This document shows, piece after piece, positions 24,636 through 35,969 of a stretch of DNA of 64,000 nucleotides. The translations under genes were made by a program, and so were the position numbers. This stretch comes from Parasponia andersonii (taxonomy: Eukaryota; Streptophyta; Magnoliopsida; Rosales; Cannabaceae): the NCBI GenBank assembly GCA_002914805.1, contig JXTB01000294.1:378559-442558 (forward strand), given 5' to 3'. Under the pieces are notes generated by a model, which saw only the letters and a program-made list of their open reading frames with translations, had not been told where the DNA came from and did no database searches. The number at the start of each line of letters is the position of its first letter. The stretch's first letter is position 1.

Positions 24636-26440
24636 GTTTATCCCTCTGTCTTTGGTTCAGAAAAGCTCAAGAGCCCTTCAGTACTGAACCTGTATTCCAG
24701 TTGAAACCGATAGTCGGAGCTCAAAGACCATGACTTTGAGGGGGAAAAAAAAATCCAGAGTTTGGGTGTTCTTGAGAAGCCAAACACACAAAATTATTTG
24801 ATCAGATGAACACAGAACAGAGAATAAGAAAGAAGTAGAAGGACTGGGTCTATGGTGGTGGGTTGAATGTGAGAGAATCTGGGGTTGGGTTTTGGGTTTG
24901 GGGTTTTGGTGGTGCGATTCGATTCTTTGCTTTCGGGAATTTAGGAAAAGTGTAGGTGGTGCAAATACGGAACTGCATGGGTTTCTTAACTGATTACCAC
25001 TCTGGCTTCACTGTTTGAGATGTGTTTATCCTTTTGAGTATTAATTTTTCAAAAAAATTAAAGGGATAAACAGATCTTTTTGAATATATCTCAGGTATTT
25101 ACGCAACTAATTACCCTCTTTTCGTTTTTTTTTTTACGGAACTTTTTTGTTGGTCGTATAACTTAATTTAGACCGTGTTATATTACTCCTTCCTTGCTAA
25201 AATTTGCTGTACCAGCTAAAAAGAATGAAACTACAGGCGGTCCTTTACAAAAGGTCATTTTTATTTTGTTTAATCTGCTGGTTAAAAAAAAAAAATTAAG
25301 GAAGTACTTTACTTTTCCAACTTAAACATATTTTCAGTCCGTGACTCATAGAAACTCTAATTATAATTGCTTATGGGGCGTCTCTTGGACCATCACAAAC
25401 CTTTTTGATTGGTCACTTTATAGACACTACAAGCTGCTTTATCCCACCATACCTGTCTAATGTCTTGATAATCAAAAGGAGAGGGCCCTTGGCCCCTTAC
25501 TTCCCCTTTTCCTTAAAATATTTTATTTCTTTTGCGGGAAAAATGGCTCTCGTCACTTTGCATGAAGATGTTCCAACTAAATCACCAATAACAGCACTCT
25601 ACTACCTTCATTCATTATTGCATACTTAATAGCTAAGTTTCTATGGCATGGTATTGACTTTACGAGTGTATTAGGCTGGAAAAATCTCCTTTTCTTTACC
25701 AAAGTGATTTGATTCTGTGCAAATTTTTTTTTTTCTATCTCCTGCTCATAACGTACCCCATTCCGGATCTAACTAGGTTTCAGTTTGGCCAGATCTAAAC
25801 AAAGTTCAATAATTGATAACAATTAATCTTTCAAATCAAATATTACCGTTGTTACTCCTGGTTTTCTTTCAAACAAGTAAGACTTACTTGTTTCCTTTTG
25901 TTTTTCTTTTAACAGTGATGATAATGACTAATGAGTGGGAACTGGAGAGCAGTCCCATACTTTCTATTCATCTGAAACCCCTGGTACAGTGGTACTTACC
26001 CTCTCTAACAGGTACTAAAGACCAAACTTTATTCTTCCGAAAGGAGCTTTTCGTATATGTTTCATTCATTTCATTCATTGAGGTAATATTATTAGAGCTC
26101 AATTATTTGTGCTTTTAACACAAATTAAGTTATCTATCTTTTCACGTGAGGTATATGGCCTTATTATTAAACCAAAAACAGGTCCTACATCCATGAGCAT
26201 TATTTATTAGAAAGACTGAATGGTTTGAGCAATTGTTTTGTGGTTGTATTCTGAATTCTGTCACCGCCAACCATTAAACTGTCTATCTTTTAAAGTAGGG
26301 CCCATTAACACTACTCATTAACAGAGTTTTATTCTTTGGACGTCTATTAGCATACAAATATAGCATCTAGAAAGATCTTGATGCTATGTCCCCATCTTAT
26401 GTAATGTTTTGAAAGCAATCATGTCTTAAGGTTTTGCTTG
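24636..26440. other. 5' region of the U-box gene and AT-rich intergenic
   Basis: The first 300 bp are the likely promoter and leader of the minus-strand U-box gene. The rest has no supported gene; the 101-codon frame at 25813-26118 is hydrophobic AT-rich noise. Confidence 0.5.
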
Positions 26441-26448
26441 GTTAACTA

Positions 26449-26794
26449 GACTAGGATTTGATTATAGAATTAGATTAGATCGTGATGAATTGAAATAGAT
26501 AAACTTAATATTATTTTATATTTGGTGTAGTATTGGATTAGATTAAGATTATTATTATAATATAGAATCCACTTTTTATTTTTATTAGAATGTATAATAA
26601 ATTTATTTTATATTAGTTTAAATATTAAAAAATAATTATAATGTAGGATTCATTAGTTCAAAAAAATTAAAATAAATGTAATTCTTATCACTTTTGAGTG
26701 TGAGATTAATACTCACATTTTTTTGAAAGAGATAAATTATCTAATAAGATTATTTAAGAATTGTGGATAAATAATTATGATCCCAGTCCTAGTC
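26449..26794. mobile_element. Candidate MITE with GACTAGGA terminal inverted repeats
   Basis: The left end GACTAGGATTTGATTATA is matched in inverse orientation by the right end, which reads GACTAGGACTGGGATCATAA on the minus strand. The interior is very AT-rich and non-coding. I could not define a clear target duplication, so class and exact ends are uncertain. Confidence 0.45.
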
Positions 26795-28090
26795 ACACAT
26801 CTGAAACTTTTACAAAAAGAGTGTTCTACCTTTACAATTGGCATGCACCTTTTTGTTTGCTTAGAATGGCCAAAGACAGTAATTTATACAACCGTGTATG
26901 GTCATTTTCATCCTTTGAGTTGGTATCTGGTAAAATTCACTACGTTCAGTTTCATTCATTTCTTTTATACTCGCCCTGTTTTGACTAATATAAGTTTTAT
27001 AGCTAGGCTCTGATAATAGACCCTTCTTATTAACTTTGCCTGAATTCTATGCCTTGCAAATTAGTGTTATTTGTCTATTTTTCCCTTTTTTCTGGACTCT
27101 GTTTCTAAGATTCTTTTTTTTTTCCCCCCAAGGTTTGGATTCTGACTGCTTGATTGCTTTTAATTTATAAGACATGCTAAATCCACGATATTAGCCCATA
27201 TTTTAATAATATAATAAATTATAATAGATATGCAGTGAGACTGAAGAGTATAAAAAATAGTATATTTAGTATTTTTCCTTGAAAAGAAATGTATTGTTGA
27301 TGAGGTTAACATGGACAACATATTGAGAATAGATAAACAAATTTTCTACCTTAGACATTGATATGGAGTAACCCTTGGTGAAAAGATATTATAGGATCTG
27401 TTCAAATTTTGTTAAGAGTCATTGCAGTTTCTGATTACAATATTGCTAAAGGTCACTTTTGGATGGTAATTGTATCACCTAAATTAACTTCTTTCAGGGC
27501 GAAAGTAAGCTTTTAAGCTTTCCAACTGTGACAAAGTATAATGTCATACTCACAGTTTGATAGAGTCATCCTTCTTAGTTATTGTGAGCATTTAGCCTCG
27601 TTTGCAAAATAATATATATTTTTGCTCTTTTATGGGTTAGGCTGAAAAGTATGAATATTTTATTTTTAAAAAAGGTATCGTTGGGGGTTTTGGCATGTAT
27701 GTGGGGAAGGAATTGGATTCTCTTATGCAATTATTGGAAAGGAAACGATTGTTTAGGAAAGAAGGAAATGCCTTATTTATGATGGATGTGAAATCGAGAA
27801 ATGCCTAAAGAGGGGTTAAAGGGTATGACGTGAAGATTTTCCTCTTGGCTGTGCAAGTTCTTTTATATATAATTAAAGCAATGCTTAGAACATCACTTGT
27901 GTTTAGCACTACACGTTAATAGAGATGGGACTTTATTTATACCTTATAAGTTCGGATTGCACTTCTATTTATTAGTATGTGATACTAAACACTATTGATG
28001 TTTTTATTAATTTTGGGGAATTATCGAACTTATAAACTATTTACAAAAGTAGGATATTTCATGTCATTTAATGAAAATTATCTATGATTC
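26795..28090. other. AT-rich intergenic, nothing recognised
   Basis: No gene, RNA gene or repeat terminus that I can support. Confidence 0.5.
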
Positions 28091-28094
28091 GACG

Positions 28095-28430
28095 CTAGTT
28101 GAAAATTTTTGACCAAGTTGAAAAAATCGAAAGTGACGGAGGCAACAACGGAAAGATGACCGACTATGTTCGACTAGGGTCGAAGCAACAATGGGAAGAT
28201 GGCCGACTATGTTTGACTAGGGTCGAAATTTTTCGACTACGGTCAAACACCAATCATACGCCGGTCGAAAATTTTGACTGGTGGCTTCGACCCTAGTCGA
28301 AAATGTTCGACCGGGGTCGAAATTTTCAGGCGACTGGTTGAAAAATGACCAAAATAATTGGGAGAGATGGCCGAACAAGTTCGACCACAGTCGAAATTTT
28401 CGACCCAAGTCGAGCGGAGGCACTGCCGCC
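28095..28430. repeat. GTCGAAA/TTTCGAC-rich interspersed inverted-repeat sequence
   Basis: A dense mosaic of the motif (G)TTCGAC(T/C)nnGGTCGAAA in both orientations, for example around 28169-28184, 28214-28245, 28288-28332 and 28379-28418. Many pairs can fold into small stems. A 44-bp unit beginning GGCAACAACGG is tandemly duplicated at 28141-28184 and 28185-28228. It lies about 160 bp outside the Tat element, so it is not part of it. Confidence 0.7.
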
Positions 28431-28585
28431 GAGGTTGAGATTTGGGATCGGTGGCGGCGGCTAAAGTAGTTTGAAGTTTATTGAAGAAATATGATATCCA
28501 AGTAATTTTGCATGTGTGACATGACAATTGAGGTTAGTTTTGAAAATATTAACAAGTGAGTCTTATTTTTTATCACAAAGATTTA

Positions 28586-28590
28586 GTAGA
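28586..28590. repeat. Target-site duplication GTAGA, left side of Tat element
   Basis: Identical to 40677-40681 across the element. Confidence 0.92.
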
Positions 28591-29403
28591 TGTTGGATTG
28601 GTTTCCACCAGCTATTCACGTGTCGTTGAACTGTTGATATTGTACCTTCCAACTGTCTTCGTATCATTGTTATCTCAAAATGCTCCTGCCTTCAGGTAGG
28701 GTCGGAGAGGCGGGGGTGGCCACCTGCAAAGACTCTGCTTAAGTTTGTGGTTTTTCTTGGTAGACAGGATTTAGTTTTTTTCTGTATGAGTATATATTTT
28801 TCTTCTCATAAAAATTTTTTAGATATCTTTTTTTTTATGCATACATGCCCCCTTGTTTTCGGGGGCTCATATATGTAGTCATGGGACTATGAACCTTATG
28901 ATTCTCAATCTTAGGACAGAGTACCTTCTCTCATCTGGACTTACTTCAGAGATCACGGGCCGTGATTACCGTGATTCTCCTTGTATCGTTGAGGCCTGAT
29001 TTCCGTCGTCCCCTATGGCCTGAGCCTATCAGGAGTGAGACTTTGACAAGCCGCCGTTCTGTCAGGACGGTTTACCCAATACGTGCACCTAACTCAGGAT
29101 CGCATTAAATGTCCTATCTGGGTCTGGAAAAGCGCATTACCATTCGGGGGTCTTCTGGAGGAAGACCCCTGAGCCTCCCGACCCTCAGCTGTGGAAGTAG
29201 GGAATGAGTTGGGCCGGACCGGTCCAGAGTCTGGAATGGAGCGGTTTGGCCCCTGACAGTTCACGGGCCCATAAAGTATCAAGTGCAACTCGCGTGGCTT
29301 TAAACTGGTCGCTCTGGACATGTAACGGATAACGCACACCCTTCGTAGCCTGTTTTGCCACGTAATCGTCCACGTGGCACGTGGTTTAGGTACGGGCCCC
29401 ACA
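28591..29403 (-). repeat. 3' LTR of the Tat element (813 bp)
   Basis: Aligns along its full length with 39859-40676. On the coding strand it starts TGTGGGGCCC and ends CCAACA. Two adjacent CACGTG G-box cores lie at 29371-29376 and 29378-29383. Confidence 0.93.
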
Positions 29404-29420
29404 ACTGCCCCCATTTCCCT
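29404..29420 (-). other. Polypurine tract of the Tat element
   Basis: On the minus strand AGGGAAATGGGGGCAGT abuts the 3' LTR, which fixes the orientation of the element. Confidence 0.8.
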
Positions 29421-29632
29421 AGTTCATAGATTCGCATCGATCAAGTGGGGAAATCACGTTTCCAGTCCTCCAATCTGAGGGATGCATTTGGCCCCTTACC
29501 ATCATTTCTCCCCAGTTTTCGAAGCTGACGACGCTATCTAGAGTTGTGACTTTCCAAATTTTTGAAAATTCCTGTGCTTCGGCCTTCGTCACAACGCCCC
29601 TCTTAAAGGGGGGGACTCTTCGGCTCCCTTCC

Positions 29633-29638
29633 TATAAA
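29633..29638 (+). promoter_or_regulatory. TATA-like box for the antisense gene of the Tat element
   Basis: TATAAA lies 130 bp before the ATG at 29763 and 230 bp inside the element, outside the LTR. The spacing suits a start of transcription near 29665 and a leader of about 100 bp. Function is inferred. Confidence 0.5.
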
Positions 29639-30245
29639 GACCACATTTACACTCGTTTGTTACTTTACCAAAATCTCCAATTATTCTAGTCTTGTAAAAT
29701 CTTAGGGTTTCCGACTTCTCCTATTTCTAGAGACTTTTGCTCTTTTGATCGTATCTAGAACGATGGCCTCGAATCAAAAACAGGAACTTCGCCCCGTTGT
29801 GGACTCGGAGTTGGATTCGCTGAGGAGACAGCTCTGCCTCCCTGGCAGAGTCACATTGCAAAGGGTCGAGGGCCCCGCGGAGTGGTTCTTCGTCCCTCTG
29901 CCCCCGAAGGCTCTATCATTCTGGGAAGAAGGCATCTGGAATGGCTGTAGTTCCCTCTTCCTCCCCTGATCCACCAGTTCTTCGCTCTGACGGGGATCCA
30001 CCCGATGCAGCTGAATGCTAATGGGGTCATGATATTTTATGCTTACAAGCTCACCCTCATCCCCAAAAGGAGCTCCTACCCCACTTTTTACCTCCAACCG
30101 CTCCCGAGACGCCATATTTTCTGGGGCTTGCCGAGGTCGGACAAGCAATGGGACTCCCACTCTAGGCTATATGCCGTTGGAGGGGCGTGGTGTTCTCCTT
30201 GGGTGAATGGAGAGCACTTCCAAATTCCTTCGTTTTTTCTGTAGA

Positions 30246-30320
30246 GTAAGTACTAGGTCGTGATTTTCGGATCTGCGTTCACCTTGTCCGTTATTGCTCA
30301 CGTTATTTTGTCTTGTGTAG
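30246..30320 (+). other. Intron 1 of the antisense gene
   Basis: 75 bp, donor GTAAGT, acceptor TTGTGTAG. The exon 1 frame ends with one base that joins CA of exon 2, which keeps the frame. Confidence 0.78.
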
Positions 30321-30740
30321 CATCTGCGGAAGGAAACAGGTTTGAGCTGCATTCGTCGGTGGGGCGGCTCAAAGGGCTGGAAGGAATCGTCATCTTCGGG
30401 TCTCCTGGGGACTGCCGACACATCCAGGCCATCCTGAATCCCCAGGTGATGAATATGATGCCTAGGATGGTCTCATACCTTCCCTTCTCGCTGGACACCT
30501 GGCTTATCACAAAGCACCTGCGGAGCCGGCTTGGCACCTCGGCCGTGAACCGATTCCGCCGGAATGAGCACAATCGCATCGCCATAGTGGGCCGTCAGGT
30601 TACGGCTTCAAGCCAGTTGGCAGGTCCCAATGACCTGGTGGCGCCGACTAGCCACGAGCTCGAAGAGGCCGTGAGGCTCATGGCCGAAGAGTGCGTCAGG
30701 CTCCGTAGGCAGGAAGCCGCCGCCCCCAAGAGGGCTAGAG

Positions 30741-30818
30741 GTGAGTTCATTTTCGCATCCTAGAGTTTCGTTGATCGGGTTATGGCTGTGATCTAACTAC
30801 GTTGCTTGCTCTTTATAG
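30741..30818 (+). other. Intron 2 of the antisense gene
   Basis: 78 bp, donor GTGAGT, acceptor CTTTATAG. Phase 1 on both sides. Confidence 0.82.
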
Positions 30819-31673
30819 GTTCCGAAGCAGGCCCCTCGGCAGACCCTTCCCCAGTCAAAGGGAGTACCGCTGGACATAAGGCTCGCCCCAAGGTATCCGC
30901 TGGTCGGCATCTCGTGGTGTCCTCAAAGGATGAAGCGCATGCGGTCCCCCGTTCCGGTGCAAGCGGACCTCCAACCGGGGAGACGACGGCCATAAAGGTC
31001 GTATATGGCAAAGGGGCGCCTTTGAGCCTGTCCGGGGAATCTGCTGCTCTGATCTCTTCTGCTCCCGACTTTGGTTCGAAGACGAGCGCAGGGTCTGGTG
31101 CTGCTTGCCCCTGTGGGGAGATTGCTGAGCTCAGCGGGGGGGCTCCGAGGTTGAAATCTCGGCTGTCTTCCCCTCCCCTAGTCCCAATAAAGCGGCGCCA
31201 TGAGGCCAGCCCATCTAATAAAAAAAAAGGTCCGGCGGAGAAGAGGGGCAGGGTTGCCCCTTATGGGGCCACGCTGACCCTTTTGAGGAGGAGAAGGATC
31301 CGCTCGCGTTGGCCCGTCTGGAGGGGTTGGTCAAGACAAGACCGAAAAATCACATTCGGGCGGGGATCCAAGAGGGGTGGCAACCGAAATTGCCGATATA
31401 GCAGTAGTCGTTGTGGCGTCTTCTACTGAGGATGCACCGCCCCCTGCTGTCGCCGAAGGTGCGCTCGGTGACCCCCAGCTTTCCTCTGTCCCCAGCACCG
31501 CTGCATCGGGAGCGTGTCCAGTTGGGCGAGAGGCTGCCCTCGCGATCGGCAGGGTGGAGTCGCGTTCCTCAAATGCAGACGACGCCCAAGGAGAGGGTCC
31601 AGCTGCGGAACCCGAACTGAAGGCGCTCTCCTTGGAGAATGTCGAGCTCGTCGCTAGCCGTACCATTGCGCAG

Positions 31674-31752
31674 GTTTGGCTCATTTGGTTGCCTCCTCCA
31701 TGTTTTTCAGCGTCCTTGCTAAATGCTGACCTCATTTTCATGTATCTTGCAG
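31674..31752 (+). other. Intron 3 of the antisense gene
   Basis: 79 bp, donor GTTTGG after CAG, acceptor TATCTTGCAG. Phase 0 on both sides. Confidence 0.78.
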
Positions 31753-32835
31753 CTAGCCGCCATTCGGTCCTTCTATTCCTCTCGCGTCAAGGATCTGACC
31801 GGGGAGTTGAACTCCCGTTCTGCACTGGCCGACCAGAGCGAGGCCGCCCTTTCCGAGTTGAGGGTTGACTTCGACTTGTATCGGAGCCTAGATCAGGCTA
31901 GGGTCAGCAGCGCGGTGGCTCATGCTCTGAGTGTCGAGAGGGTCAAGCGCGAGGAGCTGGCTGCGAAATTGGCCGAGGCGGAGGCCGACAGGCTTGCTCA
32001 ATCCGAGGCCACCAGATTGACCCAAAATGAGCTCAGGGTCAAGGAGCAAGAGCTGCAGAGCGCTGGGGCAGAGATGGGGCTGACTTTCATTGCTCGCGAC
32101 AGGGCCGTCGATGATGCTGAAGAGGCGAGGAAAGCCGAGGCGAAAGCCAAACTATAGGCCCATTCTCTGCAACGCAGACTCGACCGGTCAAATGAGGTAA
32201 ATCGACATCTTTACTTGGATCATGTAAAATTGATGGGGGCTCAAGTAGAGTTGTCTCGCAAGCACGGCGAAGACCTTGCTGACATTAACACCCTTTTGGT
32301 CGAATTGTCGCAGCGGCATGCGGAGCTGAGGCTAGCGACGCTGAGGGATAGACTACCAGACGCGGAGAAACTAAAGACGAGGTACCAGAGGCAGGTGGAT
32401 GTCCTTTCTGCGGAAAGTTACAGGTCTGGCTGGGAGAACAGGGAGTTCGAAGGCCACGCGGAGGTGGTAACGCCAGACCAGTTTGATGAGCAGAAAGGCG
32501 TCGAGAGGGACCACTATTCCGTCAAGTACTACATGCAGCAGCTATGGGATGAGATCAACATCATGTACCCTGCTGATGTGCTGAAAATGCTCGCCGCGGA
32601 AAAAGACGGGCCCTCTACATCCGCCTCTGTTGCCAAGGAGCTTATCCCCGCTTCAGGTCCGCTAGAGCAAGCCTCGGAGGTTCCTGGCGGTCAGCCTGAT
32701 CTTGGGGTCTTAACTGGCGAGGGGTCCGGTGCGGTCATTTTATCCAGCGATGATTCTGACCCGAGTACGCCACCCTCTATCGGAGCTAGTCCAAGCGCCG
32801 AAACTGGCTGCGCTCCCCTATCTGGAGGTAATTAG

Positions 32836-33449
32836 GGCCCCTTGTTTTGTGTATTTGTAAAGTTGACCCTTGCTGTAACCGTCAGTTTAAATAATAGAAA
32901 CAATGCAGTTTTCTCTAGTCTATTCTCTTCTCTCCTTCTTTTGTTGACCGCGTTTGGGGTTAAGGTCAGATATCATTCGCGATGCCGTACCCTTGTCGGC
33001 AGTGCAGCCGGCATTTGGGTTTGGCTCGGTCGTACATGATTTCGAATTATTAATGAGTTCTCCTCGCGCTATGATCGACAAGATTAGTTCCGAAGATAGG
33101 GATGTGAGTTTCGGCTCATCCGGTTTTAAAGAAGTATAACTTTTGTTATGACTTGTCTTGGCAGAATTCGACCCGCGCGTGTGGCTGGACTTCTCCGACC
33201 CCAAATGGGAACGCGCCCGGAACCAGCTCCAGGGGTTGGTCAACCACTGTTTGAACCCGTCGCTGCAGAGGAAAAGGCCCGGGCTCGGCTCTTATCAGGA
33301 GCAAACTGGGTGCTACCACTCTGATGTGTCCCTGCGAGTCCGTCCAAGACCCGTTTTTCACAAATAGAGCTTTTAGGTGTGCGTCCCTGTCGACCATGCC
33401 TTTTGTATTATGGGAAATAATAAACAGAGTTTGGTTTTAACTTCTGTCT
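32836..33449 (+). other. Region downstream of the antisense gene; possible extra exon
   Basis: An AATAATA-type polyadenylation-like signal lies near 32891. A short open frame at 33158-33367 (FDPRVWLDFSDPKWERARNQ) follows a sequence resembling a splice acceptor (TTGTCTTGGCAG, ending at 33166). It may be an extra exon or captured sequence; I cannot decide. Confidence 0.4.
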
Positions 33450-33725
33450 TCGTGCCTGGTCTTATACTGGACTGCTTCCAACGGGCAGGCTCTAATTCTG
33501 TGTATTCTCAGTCCATGCATAATTAAAACGCTCTCTGGAGAGGGTTTGCTTCCAACGGGTAGACCCTGACCCCTCTTACCTTTGTCCTGCATGTGGCTAA
33601 AATATTGCTTGGGGAGGGTCTGCTTCCAACGGGTAGACCCCGACTCTGCTTTCCTTTAGCTTTTCGTATAGCTGAGGCGTTTCTTAATGGGGGGTCTACT
33701 TCCAACGGATAGACCCTGTTCCACG
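33450..33725. repeat. Tandem array, 75-bp period, about four degenerate copies
   Basis: The core GCTTCCAACGGGTAGACCC recurs with its CTTCCA at 33475, 33549, 33624 and 33699, that is spacings of 74, 75 and 75 bp. Sequence between cores has diverged. It lies inside the Tat element between the antisense gene and the end of pol. Confidence 0.85.
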
Positions 33726-33736
33726 GTGGGCGCTCC

Positions 33737-34085
33737 CATAGTACGATCGCTTTCGAGGTCTGCTGGTAAGTTTTTGGTTGCGCAGTTCTTTCCTCTTCGT
33801 ATGTTTTCTCGGGCCATCTGCAAGCGTTTTGTTGCACGATGTGATTCCTATAGTACGATTGTTTTCGAGGTTTACTGGCAAGTTTTTGGTTGTGCAACTT
33901 TTTCCTCTTCGTACGTTTTCTCGGGCCATCGGCAAGCATTTTATTACACGATGTGATTCCCATAGTACGATTGTTTTCGAGGTCTGCTGGCAAGTTTTTG
34001 GTTGCGCAGCTCTTTCCTCTTCGTACGTTTTCTCGGGCCATCGGCAAACATTTTATTGCACGATGTTATTCCCATAGTACGATTT
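33737..34085. repeat. Tandem array, 112-bp period, three copies plus a partial
   Basis: The motif ATAGTACGAT recurs with its G at 33741, 33853, 33965 and 34077, exactly 112 bp apart each time. Each unit contains TTTCGAGGTCTGCTGG, TTTCCTCTTCGTACGTTTTC and a GGGCCATCGGCAAGC stretch. The copies are close to identical, so the array is younger than the neighbouring 75-bp array. Confidence 0.92.
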
Positions 34086-34255
34086 TCGGTTGCGCGAATA
34101 GTGCGTGGGGTCTGCCACTATGGGTAGACTCTTTTCCATAGCGATCCAAAAGATAAATCCGTGCAGTAAAAAAAAAAAAGAACTTGACCTGTTTTGGATA
34201 TAAGCTTTTCAATAATATAAGCATTCACATGGGTCTTACAACATTTGCATGTGTC

Positions 34256-35960
34256 TCACGCGTGATACTTTTTCAAGTGCTGAGCGTTCCACGTGTTCGG
34301 CAGGTTCTTCCCGGTCTTGAGTTCTTTCAGGACATACGCACCATTGTCAAGTGCTTTGATCACCTCATAGGGTCCAATCCAATTGGAGTCTAGCTTCGAG
34401 AAATTCCCTGTTCTGACCTTTAAGACCCAATCCCCGGCGTTAAATCGACGAGCACTAACCTTCTTTGCGTAGTAGGACCTAGCCTGCTGGTGGTATGAAG
34501 CCAGGTGGACTAGGCCCATGTTTCTCGTTTCTTCCAGGAGGTCTGTGTTGTGGCTTAGCTGCCGTTCATGTAGTGGGGTATCTCTTACCACTTCGGAGCG
34601 AAGGATCGGGAGGCTGATCTCGGTCGGGATCACAGCCTCTGACCTGTAGACCATGGCGAATGGCGTTCTTCCCGTCGACCTCCGCTCCGTGGTTCGATGG
34701 GCCCACACAACGGCCAGTAGCTCTTTTAACCACCCCCCTTTAGCCTCCTGCAAGTTGTTTTTGATATTGCTAAATATGGCTTTGTTTGTTGCCTCTGCCT
34801 GGCCGTTCCCCTGAGGGTAGTTCACGGATGAGAAACTGAGCCTTATATCATACAGCTCGCACAACTCCTTAAGCTTAGCATTTTGGAACTGTGTGCCATG
34901 GTCAACGTGTATCTCTTTCGGAATCCTGTATCGCCAGATTATATTTTTCCAAATGAAGTTAATTGTGTCAGCTTTATTTACGGTCGCGTAGGCTTCAGCC
35001 TCTACCCATTTGGTGAAATAATCTGTGGTCAGCAGGACGTACCTTCTTCCCCTTGGACTTCTTGGGAGCTTTTCGACGATGTCCAAACCCCACTTGGCAA
35101 ACGGCCAAGGCGTTATGTTCGAATGGAGTTCCTCCGCGGGTTGGCGTTTCCTGGGGGTGAACCTCTGGCACTTATCATATTTTTTGACGAACCGGGCCGC
35201 CTCTGTCATCATGTATGGCCAGAAGTATCCGGCCGTCAGAGCCTTGTGGGCAAGGCTACGTCCGCCAGAGTGGTTGCCGCATGCTCCCTCGTGGATTTCC
35301 TCCATCAGTTTCTGCACTTTGACGGGACCTACACACCGCAGCATCGGCCCCATTGTCGATCTATATAGTTGTTCCCCCACCATCGAGTATCTGGCAGCCT
35401 TCAGTTTGATCGACCTCGCTTCTTGGGGATCTGCGGGCAGGTTCCCCAATGCCAAATATTGGGTGATGGATTTCATCCACCCCTCGTCTGTGGAGCCGGC
35501 TGTAAATACATGGCGTGCGGGGATCTCCGAGGGGCCCTTTATGTTCTTGTCCTCTAGGAGAATCTCTGCGCGTCTCATTCCTCCGTTTGACGCGCTCTTA
35601 GCTAGCTCGTCGGCCTTCTGGTTCGTCTCCCTGGGAATCTGTTCGATATTGAAATTGCTAAAGCGGGCTTTCGCCCCCATTACTTTGGAGAAGTACCTGT
35701 GTAATCTCGGCTCTTTTACTTCGAAGTCTCCCTTGACCTGACCCACAATCAACTGCGAGTCGGTTTTTACTGCGATGCTCTCTACTCCTAAGTGCAAAGC
35801 TAGTTCAAGACCTTGTAGCAGGGCCTCGTACTCCGCCTCATTGTTCGTTGCTTGGAAATCGAGCCTCAAAGCTTTCTCTACTCTGAGCCCTGTTGGGGTC
35901 TACAAGACTATCCCGATACTTGACCCCGAGGCATTCGTGGATCCGTCGGTGTAGAGGGTC
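34256..35960 (-). pseudogene. Tat element: archaeal-type RNase H and integrase
   Basis: The second RNase H starts WTLYTDGSTNASGSS near 35960, is interrupted by a TAG, and continues with ATNNEAEYEALLQGLELA and TNQKADELAKSAS. A long uninterrupted frame (35869-34256, 537 codons) then carries integrase. Its zinc domain has the two His (IHEG, NHSGG) but the first Cys is replaced (KKYDKCQRF). The DDE core is complete (GLDIVEKL, HVDHGTQF, GQAEATNK). The C-terminal part ends NTWNAQHLKKYHA. The preceding RNase H is in another frame, so a shift lies near 36000. Confidence 0.9.
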
Positions 35961-35969
35961 CAGGCTGAA

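Larger units (their letters stand above)
29763..32835 (+). pseudogene. Antisense, four-exon accessory gene of the Tat retrotransposon (broken)
   Basis: Lies on the strand opposite gag-pol. Exon 1 is 29763-30245, exon 2 30321-30740, exon 3 30819-31673, exon 4 31753-32835. The three introns (75, 78, 79 bp) are GT-AG and the reading phase matches across every junction. Exon 1 encodes a region like the 'putative gypsy-type transposon' domain (FPLPPLIHQFFALTGIHPMQ). Exon 3 is a Ser/Pro/Ala-rich linker ending in LENVELVASRTIAQ. Exon 4 is a long Ala/Glu/Arg coiled coil (about 31760-32400) with an acidic Ser/Pro tail. Damage: a frameshift near 29945-29965, TAG at 30242, two frameshifts in exon 3 (one probably in the A-run near 31217, one near 31380), TAG at 32155. 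Extra and antisense frames are known in Tat elements; this product's role is unknown. Intact length would be about 860 residues. Confidence 0.82.

Noticed and set aside
25813-26118. A 101-codon hydrophobic plus frame
   Set aside because: AT-rich noise with no signal or domain pattern.
29094-29414. A 106-codon minus frame in the Tat LTR, with a counterpart at 40409-40675
   Set aside because: Present twice because the LTRs are copies; no known domain, and it crosses the LTR boundary.
33450-34085. Regularly spaced repeats that could suggest a CRISPR-like array
   Set aside because: Whole units of 75 and 112 bp repeat with no unique spacers between constant repeats, inside a plant retrotransposon. 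This is an ordinary tandem array.
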